This document shows, in pieces, positions 45,701 to 55,745 of a stretch of 64,000 nucleotides of DNA; positions within the stretch are counted from its first letter, which is position 1; every line of letters begins with the position of its first letter. The notes under the pieces were generated by a model that saw nothing but the letters and a program-made list of their open reading frames with translations, was not told the origin of the DNA and ran no database searches. The position numbers and the translations under genes were made by a program. Source of the stretch: Owenia fusiformis (lineage: Eukaryota > Annelida > Polychaeta > Sabellida > Oweniidae); NCBI GenBank assembly GCA_903813345.2, contig CAIIXF020000003.1, positions 26,427,248 through 26,491,247 on the forward strand, given 5' to 3'.

Positions 45701-48456
45701 TAGACTTGAAAACCACATTTTTGCTCTAAAAGGTTTATGCTCACTTCGTAAATCCTCTAAGAAAAATACATTTTTATCATTTTTGGATATTTCTAAGGCC
45801 TTTGATGTTATTGACCGCAATATGTTATTTGTGAAACTTTGGGAAATGGGTATTCAAGGAAAAATATGGCGGTTGCTCCATGAGGCTTACAGGGATGTTT
45901 GTAATAAAGTTATTTTTGGTAATTTTACCTCTCCATGGTATTCTAGTACTTCTGGATTAAAGCAGGGCTGTTGTTTATCCCCATCCCTATTCTCACTAGT
46001 CATGACTGACTTAGTTGATAGACTGAATAAAGAAAACCTTGGTATTCCATTTAATAACATTAAAGTCCCAACATTACTTTTTGCTGATGACATTGTTCTT
46101 ATGGCCGAAAGTGAGAGCCAACTGAATCATATGCTAAAAATTGCAGATCAGTTTGGTTCTTGCTGGGGATTCAAATTCGACCCCAATAAATCTAAAGTAA
46201 TGGTTATTGGCAAGCGAATAGATAAAAATAAAACTTGGGTATTAGGTGACCTTGAAATCAAAGAAGTTGATACTTACAAATATCTTGGCATCCATCTAAA
46301 TAGGCAATTAAGAGATAACTACCACGTGAATGTTGTTTTAAAAGAAAAGGATAAGAAGTTAAGAAATCTAGTTGCATCAACCCTAACTTAGCATATTAAC
46401 TATAATAGAATATCATTTGGTAATACATTATACTACTCCCAGTACCTCCCTGCTTTGTTGCATGGATGTGGTGTTCTAATTCTTGACAAGACATCTGAAA
46501 AGACCCTTTCTTCAATGCAATATAAATTGGCCAAATCAATTTTTCAACTTAAATGTAACCCTGCCAAAGCAGCAATGTTAGGTGACCTTGGCTGGAGAAG
46601 CATTATTAACATTATTCAGAAAAGACAAATTGATTATTTTCTATATCTTAAGTTCTCCATGAGGAACGGCCTACATAAGGCTATTTTTGATCAACTGTTT
46701 GAAAATTTCAAGGGAAGAGTAAAAACATGTTGGCCATATTTTGAAAACATACAAGACATTTTAATTGAACGTGGCCTTGATGATGTTGTGTTTAGAGATG
46801 ACAATGAATGGTATGATTCTTTTTTGACCATATCCTCCCAACAACACAAAAGTAATTTTCTATCTGAATGTTCCTCGAAATCTTCACTAGAATTTTATGA
46901 ATCAATCAAACAAACCCCATTTCTGGAGAATTACCTTACTTCAAGTAATGATTTTGTTGGACAGAGATTGAAGTTCAAAGCCAGAACTGGGTGTTTAGGT
47001 ATTGGAACTGACCTCAAAAGAAGAAAATGTGATGATGGTTTTTGCAAACTTTGTTCCCTTCATCCAATTGATGATTTAACACACAGATTTTTTACATGTA
47101 GTCACAACCAACGTGAAAGAATTGATTTTTACAACAGAATTAAAACCTCATGCTCCCCTGATGTATTTAATATGTTCTTAACGCTTCCGTTAAATGAAAA
47201 ATTAAAGTGGTGCCTAGGAGATGTTGTTTTTAGTATTTGGGGCAAAGACCAAGGATTCTTGTTTGACAAGTGTGTCAAACAATTTTTAGTGACTATTAAT
47301 AACGATATTTTAAACTCATAACATATGTACAATTTAACATATTTATTTTATCTATCTATCTGTATTGTATTGTTTTTTATGAATATGTATTTGTTTTATG
47401 TACTGCCGCACTGGAATTTTCCATTGTGCCACTGATTAAAAAGTGTTTGGCAAATAAATAAATAAATAAATAAATAAATATTATAGTTAATAATAACTTT
47501 TATTCAAAATTCATGAAGAAAATGAATTATTTTAATGTATGATCAAAAGTAAATTTTTTTTTGTCTCGTGTAAGAGTGATGTCAGAAAGGCATTGGCTTA
47601 TGTTTATTGGTTACAAATAATGGTCACCTTTTCCTGGAACCAGTCATCCTTGATAGACCAAATCTCCAGACTGCCATCAGACCTTAAATAAAATTGCAAA
47701 AAATGCATTTTGTTTATTTGTTTATTAGGAGTGATTCATAAAATGCTAATACACAATCACAATTCATGACTCAATGAATTGTAGGTGACTCACTCCACTC
47801 ATGTTAGCCTTTAAATTTGAGCTATTGCCCTCATTGCAAGTTCTGATGCAAGACATCCATGCTTAAAATCAATCCACAATCTTAAATCCTTTATATAATA
47901 ATAACCAAGGTGGACAGAGGTGACGCGCCGCAGCTATATATATGCGTAGCTGTTTAAAACGAGGCTGCAATGTGGAATAGGCACAAAATGGCTGCTTTAG
48001 AAACCTTTGAATTGGCGGTAAGTTTATTTATAAGTTATTTACCCCGGTTTGAGTATCCTATAGTTATTATAGCATACACAATTCGATGGAGAACTTTACA
48101 AAGTATGTCTGTGTGAAGCTTCTTGAAATTTAGTCAATCGGGGAAATATATTCTGGAAACAGAAAGTCAATTATTTGCGGAAATTTGACTTGCCAACAAT
48201 ACAGTGGAAGTGGCTCAGATAATCAGAGTTGCCTCCATTTTGGTATGTAACGTGTTGCAGCCTCATTTTGAACAGCTACACTTGGCTGCGTTGCATCACC
48301 CCCGTCAACCTTGATAATGTAACTTAATAACCATTTTGATAACAAGACTTACCTGCCAATTGCTATCCTGTCTTGTTGACTATTATATGCTAGACATTGG
48401 ATGGACTTGGGCTGGTAGTCAAAGAAACGTATGTGGTGAACCTTGAAGTCTCCCAT
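30758..48456 (-). CDS. UTP4: UTP4 / cirhin, U3 snoRNP small-subunit processome WD40 protein
   Basis: Sixteen exons, 5' to 3': 48456-48353, 47682-47628, 39126-39007, 38545-38477, 38004-37920, 36925-36757, 36333-36035, 35732-35653, 35234-35135, 34878-34718, 34240-34051, 33402-33296, 32767-32672, 31832-31650, 31326-31228, 30874-30758. All junctions are GT-AG and in frame; the CDS is 2,034 nt, 677 residues (human cirhin 686). The start MGDFKVHHIRFFDYQPKSIQ and the end LPPALKEKKFGT mirror human MGEFKVHRVRFFNY and LPPPIKKKKFGT. WD40 blades are recognisable throughout (DGSLEIW, GGIDNIRIWNT, GDSRGKTSFWN, DNLEIWKLG, THISHVAF-like KISHVAFNP). UTP4 belongs to the t-UTP/UtpA subcomplex needed for pre-18S rRNA processing in the nucleolus. 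The long intron between exons 2 and 3 holds a LINE and a foldback element. Confidence 0.95.
31351..31522. repeat. Small hairpin MITE in a UTP4 intron
   Basis: It starts GGGGTTTCACTAGAATTTCT and ends near TGATACCCTG. Internally AACAGGTGATTTT is followed by AATCGCCTGTTGCCTGCTGC, a strong hairpin. The same sequence, in the same orientation, is in the CHTF8 intron at 59718-59869. Confidence 0.65.
33095..33271. repeat. Near-perfect 88-bp tandem duplication
   Basis: AAAGTAACAATGGATATTAT starts both copies, and they differ only by one A in a homopolymer. It lies about 25 bp downstream (in UTP4 sense) of exon 33402-33296, so it is inside the following intron and close to its donor. It looks recent. 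Confidence 0.85.
33486..33960. repeat. Dispersed 'GGCCGCCATTTTTCAAGATGGC' family copy in UTP4 intron
   Basis: It contains GGCCGCCATTTTTCAAGATG, then GAGCGGCCATTTTGAAAAAA, and GGACGGACAGACGGAGG. It is related to sequence at 15064-15260 and 36995-37860. Its sense ORFs overlap the neighbouring exon but are not conserved. Confidence 0.5.
36995..37860. repeat. Composite of dispersed 'gene-desert' repeats in a UTP4 intron
   Basis: Several degenerate units share GCAGCCATTTTGAATTTC, AAATGGTGGCCATTTTGAAT, GGACACACAAACGGACAGAC and CACCGAACAAAACATATTTT-like words. They resemble the units at 15064 and 33486. No exon falls inside; exons 37920-38004 and 36757-36925 flank it. Confidence 0.45.
38035..38150. 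repeat. Short degenerate tandem repeat (CAACTCAACCCAAGT)
   Basis: Repeats of CAAGTCAACTCAACCC lie between two copies of GAGTCATCTCATATATGTCA. It is about 115 bp long, in the UTP4 intron upstream of exon 38004-37920. Confidence 0.6.
39233..39388. mobile_element. ~156-bp MITE (ATTTAAGCCCAAGACTCA ends)
   Basis: Terminal inverted repeats open ATTTAAGCCCAAGACTCAGT on the left and the equivalent, with one difference, on the right. It sits about 100 bp upstream (UTP4 sense) of exon 39126-39007. Confidence 0.75.
39477..39670. repeat. Dispersed repeat, partner of 11500-11690
   Basis: It begins GGTCAAGTTGGCAAGTCATC and includes GGCTGGAATCAGACACACCT. It is in inverted orientation to the copy in the mosaic gene and directly abuts the CACAGG foldback element. 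Confidence 0.6.
39679..41617. mobile_element. 1.94-kb foldback DNA element, CACAGG ends, 5-bp target duplication
   Basis: The arms are about 400 bp (39679-40085 and 41210-41617) and open CACAGGCTGGTATCGAAAAA / CACAGGCAGGTATCGAAAAA. TGAAT flanks both sides (39674-39678, 41618-41622). A GCTGTGACGGAGC motif occurs at the outer end and again at the inner end of each arm, so each arm is bracketed by it. The ~1.1-kb centre has no recognisable transposase. A 5-bp duplication and a CAC start are compatible with Transib- or Chapaev-like enzymes, but I cannot decide. Confidence 0.8.
42203..43771 (+). CDS. LINE ORF1: SGNH-like domain plus two CCHC zinc knuckles
   Basis: Intact, 522 residues. A basic, Ser/Pro-rich N-terminus (KRRSKRIGK) is followed by a probable coiled coil (about residues 155-215, heptad-like IQDLKVAVDNTTAKVDAL). 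Then comes an SGNH/GDSL-like fold: block I TLVIGSSIVRDL near 238 and block V WSDGLHLSKPGSNKLARN near 390, where D-x-x-H supplies the usual Asp/His. Near the C-terminus are CFKCGERSHLANSC and CHSCSNFGHKKARC, both C-x2-C-x4-H-x4-C. LINE ORF1 proteins bind the element's RNA; SGNH-type ORF1s are known from CR1/L2-like elements. Both knuckles and an SGNH-like domain in one ORF1 is a less common combination. Confidence 0.85.
   Translation: MTMASPQPSEVGTDIGLLIGSPDSVYKESQGSPESADILTLNLTINNSPEQSQCSQGASQARALTPREPTCSTNLASPSQNDTQRTVHKRRSKRIGKNTLPLDLNGTFNSDSGAKRKRPVRACRTAPKTPKLPKSNKLHTRCTSKYDSDINTRNLVAIIQDLKVAVDNTTAKVDALQSTVSAINTTNLDLVKQLSAKTATSNELEKECKSLRETLNWHKMNKSQNEPVKPHPKNASKTLVIGSSIVRDLDQDKLNDVEVISIGGADIDMVHKRLTNLDTKYQKAILQVGSKDCAKSSDKASIKAKYQLAIKGAKNIATTVAVSSICPRTDKELAQNTADALNAELQILCEEEKIEFINNDTNGFKLQSGEINEGYLWSDGLHLSKPGSNKLARNMGLGCKTRDVTKNNRARQQQRNLQRSSQAIAQHKPTSNDIHVPSLQQQQPPVRDQRAQPPSHDISRNISPACFKCGERSHLANSCWHTNSIRCHSCSNFGHKKARCPFTQNLNHPNFVNGQFGQRWPQ
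43775..47321 (+). pseudogene. LINE ORF2: APE endonuclease and reverse transcriptase, two breaks
   Basis: The N-terminus is an APE-like endonuclease (IAETFF, LMGDFNGK, SIDYCF, GSDHSFMI). The RT follows (IPNEFLKYGG, SFLDISKAFDVIDR, SGLKQGCCLSPSLF, LLFADDIVLMAE, YKYLGIHLN), then a C-terminal CKLC...H...C knuckle near 47045-47100. One frameshift lies in a six-G run at 45437-45442, and one in-frame TAG lies at 46389-46391 in the same frame as the downstream part. ORF1 and ORF2 are only a few bases apart. The catalytic FADD is present. Both breaks are of the kind caused by a single event. Confidence 0.85.
47906..48313. mobile_element. ~408-bp MITE in UTP4 intron 1
   Basis: The inverted ends open CAAGGTGGACAGAGGTGACG and CAAGGTTGACGGGGGTGATG, and the similarity runs about 65 bp through a GAGGCTGCAA motif. 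Flanks ATAATAAC and ATAATGTAAC hint at a duplicated AT-rich target of about 8 bp. It lies 40 bp from exon 1 of UTP4. Confidence 0.75.
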
Positions 48457-49348
48457 CTTAAATTTTTAGCAATCGCCAAAATCTTCAAATACATCCATTC
48501 TGAAATAATAAAAATGAATTTAACTGGGAGGTGAATCCTATATGATACTGTGAATTGTTTAAAGACACCTGGATATTAGGCAAGACAAAGAGGAATGTGT
48601 AACCACAACCTCAATCTTTGGGTCATTAAAGGGTTTGAAGAAAAAATTGGGTACCGTTACAGGGTACTAAATTCTCCATGCAGGTCAAGTACATGTAGGT
48701 ACCCAATAAGTGGATATCAATTATACAAACCTTTTATAGTCTGCAAAGGGTCATGAGCTATTATTAATACATTAAATATAATCTAGACTCTGCTCGTAGG
48801 GTAAGACTACTATGCCCCTGAAGACTATATCCTCTAGTCTGAAATTTTTTTGAAATTCGGAATGAAAATATTCAGACCAAAGCCCACCTATGTTAAAATT
48901 TGGGATTGAAAATTATTTGTTTACATAGGAAGTGCTTTTCAAAATGGCTGATTGGGTAAATTAATTTGCATATTTGTTACTTTCCCTAGCTTTATTTCCA
49001 TTTGACAATACATATGCTTTGTTACGTTTTATAGCGTTTTATAGTACTTACTACTTAATTGAATTGTTATATACTTATCTTTGGGAATAGTGAGGCTTTC
49101 TAAAATTGATAATTTTGTGCAGGAAATTTCCTGTTTTTCACACATGAGGGACATAATGATCAAAAGAATGAATTCTCAAGAAATTCAGTCTATTGGATAT
49201 AGACTATATGCCCCTGTATGTCATGTACTTTTTTACAAATTGTGGGACTACTGGTCAATCAGTTTTTGGTTTTGGGTTGACAGCTCCCAAACAAGAAGAT
49301 GGCACAATTATCTTATTTTACATACGTATTTACTTCTGTTTCTGTCTC

Positions 49349-49875
49349 GACAAATTCCCAAGGAGGATTGGCTCTTAGGGTTTGAAATTTGATATTTTCC
49401 GCCAATCATGAAAATGTTGAAATGTTGTTACTACAACCACAGAAACTTGTAGCACTATGATATGAGATACTTATGCCAGATCTGAGTCTATACATGCGTC
49501 ATACATAAATGTATACAGTCAAAACAGTAATGTTTGTGAGTACTTTGAATTTAAAAAATAAGCAATCAAATGACCATTATGTAAAAATAGAAACATTTAT
49601 ATTTATCCTAACTTTTGTATATTTCAGATAGTAATGTATAATGTGCATCAAACCTGTGGCCTTTTGTAATTTAGGGAGTTTCAGCCATGTTAATTTTTCC
49701 GAAAATACAGTAACATGGCAGAGAAGTATCAAAATATACAATCAAATTTTTTATTCTGTGAATCAGTTCATATGGTTAGAATAAGGAAAGAATGTGATGT
49801 AACCACGTGTCTACTTACTAGCTTGTTCTATGTCATCCATCGGACTAGGTTACATCGTGGAACACAGCCAAACAC
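49349..49875. repeat. Left arm of a large inverted repeat flanking the CR1-like LINE
   Basis: Segments matched in inverted orientation to 55880-57760: GAGGATTGGCTC, AACTTGTAGCACTATGA, TTTGTGAGTACTTTGAATTT and CATCCATCGGACTAGGTTAC. The last ~130 bp are about 90% identical to the right arm. The right arm is longer because three elements inserted in it. Confidence 0.75.
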
Positions 49876-50367
49876 GACAATGTGGTGTATAAGCTACCAA
49901 CTCCAAATCGTAACACTTCTCCGAAAACTAAGAAATCTGAAGGATATCACCGAAAATTGCCAACACCCCCCAAGAATATTCAAACAATACCCCCTCTACC
50001 ACCTCGAATGAATCCAGTAGTTGTGAACCTGAATGAGTCATCAGACTCAGATCGCCCGGATGGAGCAGCAGCCTGGTGACTTAAAAATGATTATCTGAAT
50101 ATTATGTACACAAATGCAGACACGTTAACTAACAAGCTTGAAGAAGTTAAGATTTTAACCATGGAACACAGCCCAGATATTATGATCATCGTTGAGGTAT
50201 TACCAAAAAATTATGATGATGTTTTTACAGAACAAGTTTTTAAATTAGACAATTACAGTATGATATCAAATTTTGGTGATGCACAACAAACTGATAAATT
50301 GAGAGGAGTTATTGTATACATAAAAACAGACATTGTAAATAGTGTTATATTATGGACTTTGATGTAT

Positions 50368-52205
50368 TATTTATTTATTTTTTTTTTTTATTCCAGTTTT
50401 ATTCATGACTATAATATACAGGTCAATCGAACAATAAGGTATTTAATGTTGAATCTGGAAATAACAGTTTTGTAATACTTTAAAGGCATCAATATTTCAA
50501 AATGCTAGAAATAAAATGTGCAAAGTATCCATAGTCACCTTTGCTGTATCTAAAATTGCCCTATGTTTCTGGAAATCCAAGAACAACTTGGCGGTTATTA
50601 AATACCTCAGATAACGTCATACTATGTACATTTTAAAACTAATATGTTACGTAATATAAGTAATCAATAATGCTTCTTTAAATCCGTTAAAGATCATCAG
50701 AGCATTTCTGTGAATTTCAAATGCAAATTCAAATTTACTTAATTTATTGATATAAAATATAACTTGAAGGGGCATCATAAGCCAAAAGACCTGAATCAAA
50801 AAATGTGTGGCTATAAACAGATAAAATGTTATTATACAGAGCAGTCTTCATCCTCTTGCGCTATATCTAAACTTGTCCTGTGTATCTTGAGATCCAGAAC
50901 AACTTGAGACGGTCATTAGATACCTCAGAAGATGTTATAATACCTGCTGATAAGATAGGAATATTAAGATATTAATGGCACAACTGTTCATTGATTATTA
51001 TTCAAGAATGTAACTATTCTATACTATTCTGTATATGAGTATCGTTAATTCAAGCCCCTTTTAAGTCAAAACTTATTGAAACCAATATGTTACAATTATT
51101 GTTTAAAATTATATCATCTTTAATAAGTGTGTGATTCTGTCTCATATCCTTTATTTGTGTTAGGCACGGTTTCACTGTGTAAGTGAGGAGATACTGTTTG
51201 TTTAATTCAAAAGAGCGATTAATTGTTTAGAACGATATCTTGGTATCAAGCTTAAACATGCTGTCAAACTTTAGGAGTGATCTTTTTAAAGCGGCTTGGC
51301 ACATCTCATTAAATTCCTCTGTTGTAGTTTCTTCCTCGTCAGACAAATCATCCTCAGTTACCCCAGTTTGTACATTTCTGTGATTCAATTTCATGAGTTG
51401 GATGGTATCTGTTGATTTTGATTTTGCTGATAATGTTCTTTGTGTTTCAACAGTTCTCATGTAAGGGGTACACTGAACTGCTTTATCTCTCTTCTCACTG
51501 CTACTTTTTATCCCTCCTGTTTCTGTTTGTGATTCTTGATCATTGATATTGCAGCATATAATTCCTTGTAAAGGTTTGACCATGTTATTGATGTTAACTG
51601 TTTGGGATAATGGTTCGAATCCTGGTTTACTGCTTGTTACTTCTAAGGGACTATATAGGGTTTCCAAATGATCACTGTTGCTCTGTTGTGTGTTCATATT
51701 TGTTGAATGTGTCATGTTCTCCACCAAACGTCTCTGAGCTATTTGATACGGTCCCTTAATTTCTTGACTAGGAAATGTTTTAGCCTGAGTTGATTTTTCA
51801 TTCAAATGAGGTGTACTTGTTGCTTGTGGATTTAAGTCCATGCTTGATTGACCACTAGAAGTAAAACTACTCCGTGTATTGTTTCCTGAATCAGCTGTGT
51901 CAAACTGTTCATTGAAACGGCTAATCCTATTTCTATCACGCTTGACCTTGCTGTTCATTTGTTTGACCTCTGTACTGTCATGGCTAGTTGAAAATTTCAA
52001 TGTTACTGTTGTTTCCCCAGATGTTCCTCTTACTCTGTAGTCTATAAATCCTTGTCCTTGTTGAAACAGTAAATCCATGAGGTTCTCCAGTACTTTAGGT
52101 ATCATGCTGTACACAAATTGTTCAAGTCTATAGATTATTTCAACACAAAATTTGCTAAAATGTGGGAGCTAAATAAAACGTGTCTTGTTCTGCCTGATCT
52201 AAAAA
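50368..52205 (-). mobile_element. Retroposed 1.84-kb unit inside the CR1-like LINE
   Basis: TTTGATGTAT lies on both sides (50358-50367, 52206-52215). Removing the insert rejoins the LINE endonuclease (apart from one base of frame). On the minus strand the insert ends in an A-rich tail next to 50368, so it was inserted by target-primed reverse transcription, with its sense strand minus. It has ~100 bp before its ATG, a 292-codon ORF, and ~830 bp after the stop that includes an imperfect duplicated segment (near 50530-50640 and 50860-50945). It is either a processed retrocopy of a cellular mRNA or a non-autonomous or 5'-truncated retrotransposon. Confidence 0.75.
51227..52105 (-). CDS. Uncharacterised 292-aa ORF in the retroposed unit
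   Basis: The ORF is intact from ATG at 52105. The N-terminus has MIPKVLENLMDLLFQQGQGF then IDYRVRGTSGETTVTLKFS, a plausible short beta region, and a basic KVKRDRNRISRF stretch. The middle is Ser/Thr/Gln/Asn-rich and probably disordered. Four short motifs recur toward the end: SQTET, KAVQCTP, KSTDT and NVQTGVT, of the x-V-Q-T type used by some linear binding motifs. A DDLSDEEETTTEEF acidic patch precedes a C-terminal helix. No known domain is recognised. The VTLKFS...KRDRNR arrangement recalls repeat-borne ORFs of marine invertebrates, from memory and unverified. Confidence 0.5.
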   Translation of the reverse strand: MIPKVLENLMDLLFQQGQGFIDYRVRGTSGETTVTLKFSTSHDSTEVKQMNSKVKRDRNRISRFNEQFDTADSGNNTRSSFTSSGQSSMDLNPQATSTPHLNEKSTQAKTFPSQEIKGPYQIAQRRLVENMTHSTNMNTQQSNSDHLETLYSPLEVTSSKPGFEPLSQTVNINNMVKPLQGIICCNINDQESQTETGGIKSSSEKRDKAVQCTPYMRTVETQRTLSAKSKSTDTIQLMKLNHRNVQTGVTEDDLSDEEETTTEEFNEMCQAALKRSLLKFDSMFKLDTKISF

Positions 52206-52770
52206 TTTGATGTATATTTGATGTATATAGTGAAAGTATATGGTTAGAAATCACTTCTAACATGAAAACAAAACAAAAGTCAGAAAATATGTTAATTGGA
52301 GCCATATATAGGTCCCCAAACTCAGACGTGGAAAATAATGATAATCTCATCAAACAAATAAATAGAGCATGTGAAGGATGGGACAAGTTACTCATAGTAG
52401 GAGACTTCAACTACCCAAACATTGACTGGGAAACAACCACTACCTCAGATTGTAAAAGTCACCCATCACACAAATTTATAAATTGTATAAATGACAACTA
52501 CCTCATACAGCATGTGGAAAGTCCAACTAGATCCAGAGGGAGTAGTAGGCCAAGTATATGTGATTTGATCCTAACCAAAGATGAGAACACAGTTGAATAT
52601 TTTGAACACCTGCCAGGTATCAGACTAAGTGACCATGAATGCTTACTGATAAAAACCAGCTATAACAAAAAAAGGAAACTCAAAAAACAATTAAAGTAAA
52701 GACTAGCTTACAATAAAGGTGACTACAAAAGAATGAATACTATACTGAGTGAAACAGACTGGAATCACAA

Positions 52771-53150
52771 TTTAAAGGGGCAACAAGGCCTGTAGAGAGA
52801 AAATAGGAAAATTTTAACTTTTTATGAGCTATCAAGGCAACATTTGGCTTAACATCTTCTTTGACAGACCTATTTTCTTAAAATGTATGTATAAACTATC
52901 AATTTCAGCATTAAGAAGTGTAAATTCAGTTCAAAGCTTCAAAAAGGGGAAATCCGCTTTTATATTTTTAAGATCCACCATGTTTTAAGAGGAATATATG
53001 CTGAAATAATGTTTATCTAGTGGGTTTTTCTGTGGATAATAAAAATAGATGTTAGTCTTGATGAAATATCCAAACTTAAATATATTTTGACACTGGTCCA
53101 TGATCGTTGAATGGCCCCTCTGCACTAATACTTATTGTTGCACCTTTAAA
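52771..53150. mobile_element. 380-bp MITE inside the CR1-like LINE
   Basis: The ends TTTAAAGGGGCAACAA and TTGTTGCACCTTTAAA are inverted. The LINE protein resumes on the far side (ETDWNHNL before, SMEDSWSFFKTTYN after), which fixes the insertion. No ORF. Confidence 0.75.
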
Positions 53151-55564
53151 TAACAAATCCATGGAGGATAGTTGGTCATTCTTCAAAACTACCTATAATG
53201 CAGCCATAGAAGAATGTATCCCCAAAATAACCCCCAGAAGGGATAAACGTAAAAATAAATATATTAATAAAACTGCCATAAAGATGAGTCGTAAAAAGTA
53301 AAGATATTGGAAGAACTACAAAGCAACCAAAGTGAAATGAATCTAAAACATTACCAAGAAGCCAGAGACAATTTAAGAGCATATACTCGCAAACTTAGTT
53401 ATGACTATGAACAAAAAATTGCTCTAGAAGTTAAAGAAAATCCAAAACAGTTCTGGCAATTCACCAAATCTAAACAGGACACAGAGGAACCCATCTCTAA
53501 CCTACTGAAGGATGATGGAACTGAGACGACAACAGATGGAGAAAAAGCAGAGGCTCTGAACAAACAGTTCTCAAGTATTTTCACCAAAGAAGACCTAAAT
53601 AACATACCAAAAATGACAGAATCTACATATGAAAAGGAAATAAAGGAAATAAACATCACAGAAGAAATGTAGCACTCCAGCTGTCGAAGCTGAATACAAA
53701 TAAGTCACCCGGCCCTGATGGCTTCCACCCCCACCCTCTGAAGGAAGCAGCTAAAGCCCTTATCACCCCCCTCACCCTACTTTTCAATAAATCCATGAGA
53801 TCTGGCACACTCCCTAAGGATTGGAAATATGCCAACATTACACCCATATACAAAAAAGGAAGTGAAAAAACAAGACAAAACATCACAAACAGAAAGAAAA
53901 AGCCAAGTAACTGTAGACCAATTAGCCTAACCTCAATAGTAGTGAAAATGCTGGAAAAAATCGTGAGAGATGAAATTGTAGAACACTTAATTAAAAATGA
54001 GATACTGACAGATGACCAATTTGGCTTTGTACCCAAAAGATCCACAGTTCTTAATCTCTTGATTTACCTTGAGGATATAATCAAAGACATCGATGATGGG
54101 AACCCTGTGGATACAATTTACACAGATTTTAGCAAAGCGTTCGACAGTGTCCCGCATGAACGTCTGCTCATAAAATTGAAATCTTATGGAATAACGGGCT
54201 CTGTACTTGTCTGGATCAGATCTTTTCTAACTAATAGACTCCAGAGAGTATCAGTGAATGGAACGACATCTGAGTGGGCCCCTGTTCTCTCAGGTATCCC
54301 TCAAGGGACCTGCCTTGGACCATCCCTATTTGCAATGTTTATAAATGACCTCCCAGATGCCACACGGAACAAGCTTCTTATGTATGCAGATGACGCCAAA
54401 CTGTATGGAAAAGTTAAAGACCAAGAAGATAAAGAACAGTTACAAACAGATCTGGACAGTTTAACAAACTGGTCAAAAGAATGGCAACTCCCTTTCAATA
54501 CAGATAAATGTAAGGTGATGCATCTAGGTACCAACAATGAGAAACAAAACTACACCATGAACAACAAAACTTTGGAGCAAACAACATTGGAAAAGGACCT
54601 TGGAATCAATATTGATTGCAAACTCAAGTTCCACCAACATGTCGATAAACAAGTATCCAAAGCCAACAGTATTCTTGGGATAATAAAAAGAACTTTCTCT
54701 CATCTTGATAGAACCACCTTACCACTCCTATATAAATCCATGGTCCGGCCTCACCTTGAATATGGAAACAGTGTCTGGAACCCCCACACCTATATGGATA
54801 TTGACAAAATTGAAAGAGTACAAAGAAGAGCAACAAAACTAGTACCACCATTGAAAGATTTAAGCTATGAAGAAAGAATGAGATAACTAAAACTCCCCTC
54901 TTTACTGTATAGAAGAATAAGGGGTGATCTTATCCAAATCTTCAAGGTTCTAAAAGGTTACGACCGAATACAAATCAGTGACATCGCCCAGAAATCAGAT
55001 AATACCAGGACAAGAGGAAACACAGAAAAACTAAATCATAGATACAGCAGACTTGATGTGAGAAAAAATGTCCTTGGCAACAGAATTGTGAATACCTGGA
55101 ACAGTCTACCCCAGTCTGCCATTGATGTGGAAAGTATCAACCAGTTCAAGAATGAAATAGACAGACATCTAGCAAGCCAGATGTACCACTACCATAGCTG
55201 ATTCTCTAAACCCATGTCCAGTGAGCATTATAACAACTACCCCCCCCCAATCAATTATTAAGACACAACAACACAAAAAGATCTGGATCATATAGGAAAC
55301 ATCCTTCTTCCAGAACTATTGGTATAAAGGTATAAAGGTATGAAGCCAGTATTCTGAGGTTATAAAATCAAAATCTAAATAATTTCCCTTTGCAGCCCCT
55401 TGGAGATTTCCGGAATTGAACAAAGTAGCGAACGTTGCGATCTTTCAACTTTAGTTCGTTCTTTTTCACCACCTTATGTGTACTGTTTTTTCATTTAGGA
55501 GGCGGTCTTATTTGAATGCATCATTTCAGGTCTTTATGAATCAATAGATCAATAAACAGCTCTA

Positions 55565-55646
55565 AAATACAATTTAGCAGTTTCTTTCATTGCGTACTGC
55601 GCCTGTTAGGCACGAAATACAATTTAGCAGTTTTGTTCGTTGCGTA
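55565..55646. repeat. 50-bp tandem duplication
   Basis: AAATACAATTTAGCAGTTT is followed by TTGCGTA-like sequence twice, at about 55565 and 55615. Minor feature in the UTP4-CHTF8 spacer. Confidence 0.6.
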
Positions 55647-55745
55647 ATTGGGCCTTCTATAATCAGTAGCAAATGCTCGGAAAACATTTTCCAAAATATT
55701 TACTTCCGTTTTCCTTGAAGACATGGTTGGGTGACACGTCATTGA

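Larger units (their letters stand above)
41830..47480 (+). mobile_element. Nearly full-length LINE in UTP4 intron, opposite strand
   Basis: This is a two-ORF APE-type LINE. ORF1 is at 42203-43771, ORF2 at 43775-47321, and a short 3'UTR ends in an (AAAT)n tail at 47452-47480. The 5' border is approximate. TCAAAATTCATGAAGAAA occurs at 41801 and 47504 and may reflect the target site, but the right copy is 24 bp beyond the tail, so this is unproven. It is antisense to UTP4. ORF2 has only two interruptions, so the copy is young. The clade is unclear: ORF1 has SGNH-like features seen in CR1/L2, while the RT (LKQGCCLSPSLF, LLFADDIVLMAES) is of another style. Confidence 0.85.
49870..55345 (+). mobile_element. 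CR1-like LINE, decayed and interrupted by two insertions
   Basis: Parts in order: a Pro/Asn-rich ORF1 tail (about 49882-50080); the endonuclease start (MYTNADTLTNKLEEVKIL, 50104) with a second endonuclease part from about 52217 (GAIYRSPNSDVENND, VGDFNYPNIDW, SDHECLL); the RT (NKSPGPDGFHP, YTDFSKAFDSVPHERL, SGIPQGTCLGPSLFA, YADDAKLYG, 53690-54886); and the CR1-type C-terminus (LGNRIVNTWNSLPQSAIDVE) ending about 55200. The 3' end is a TATAAAGG repeat near 55321-55345, typical of CR1. Insertions at 50368-52205 and 52771-53150 split it, and several frameshifts and stops are present. It is dead. Confidence 0.85.

Noticed and set aside
41801-47531. 28-bp similarity as the LINE's target duplication
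   Set aside because: The right copy is 24 bp past the (AAAT)n tail and the left 5' end is not defined, so it is not accepted as proven.
53656-54045. 129-codon minus-strand ORF
   Set aside because: Shadow of the CR1-like reverse transcriptase.
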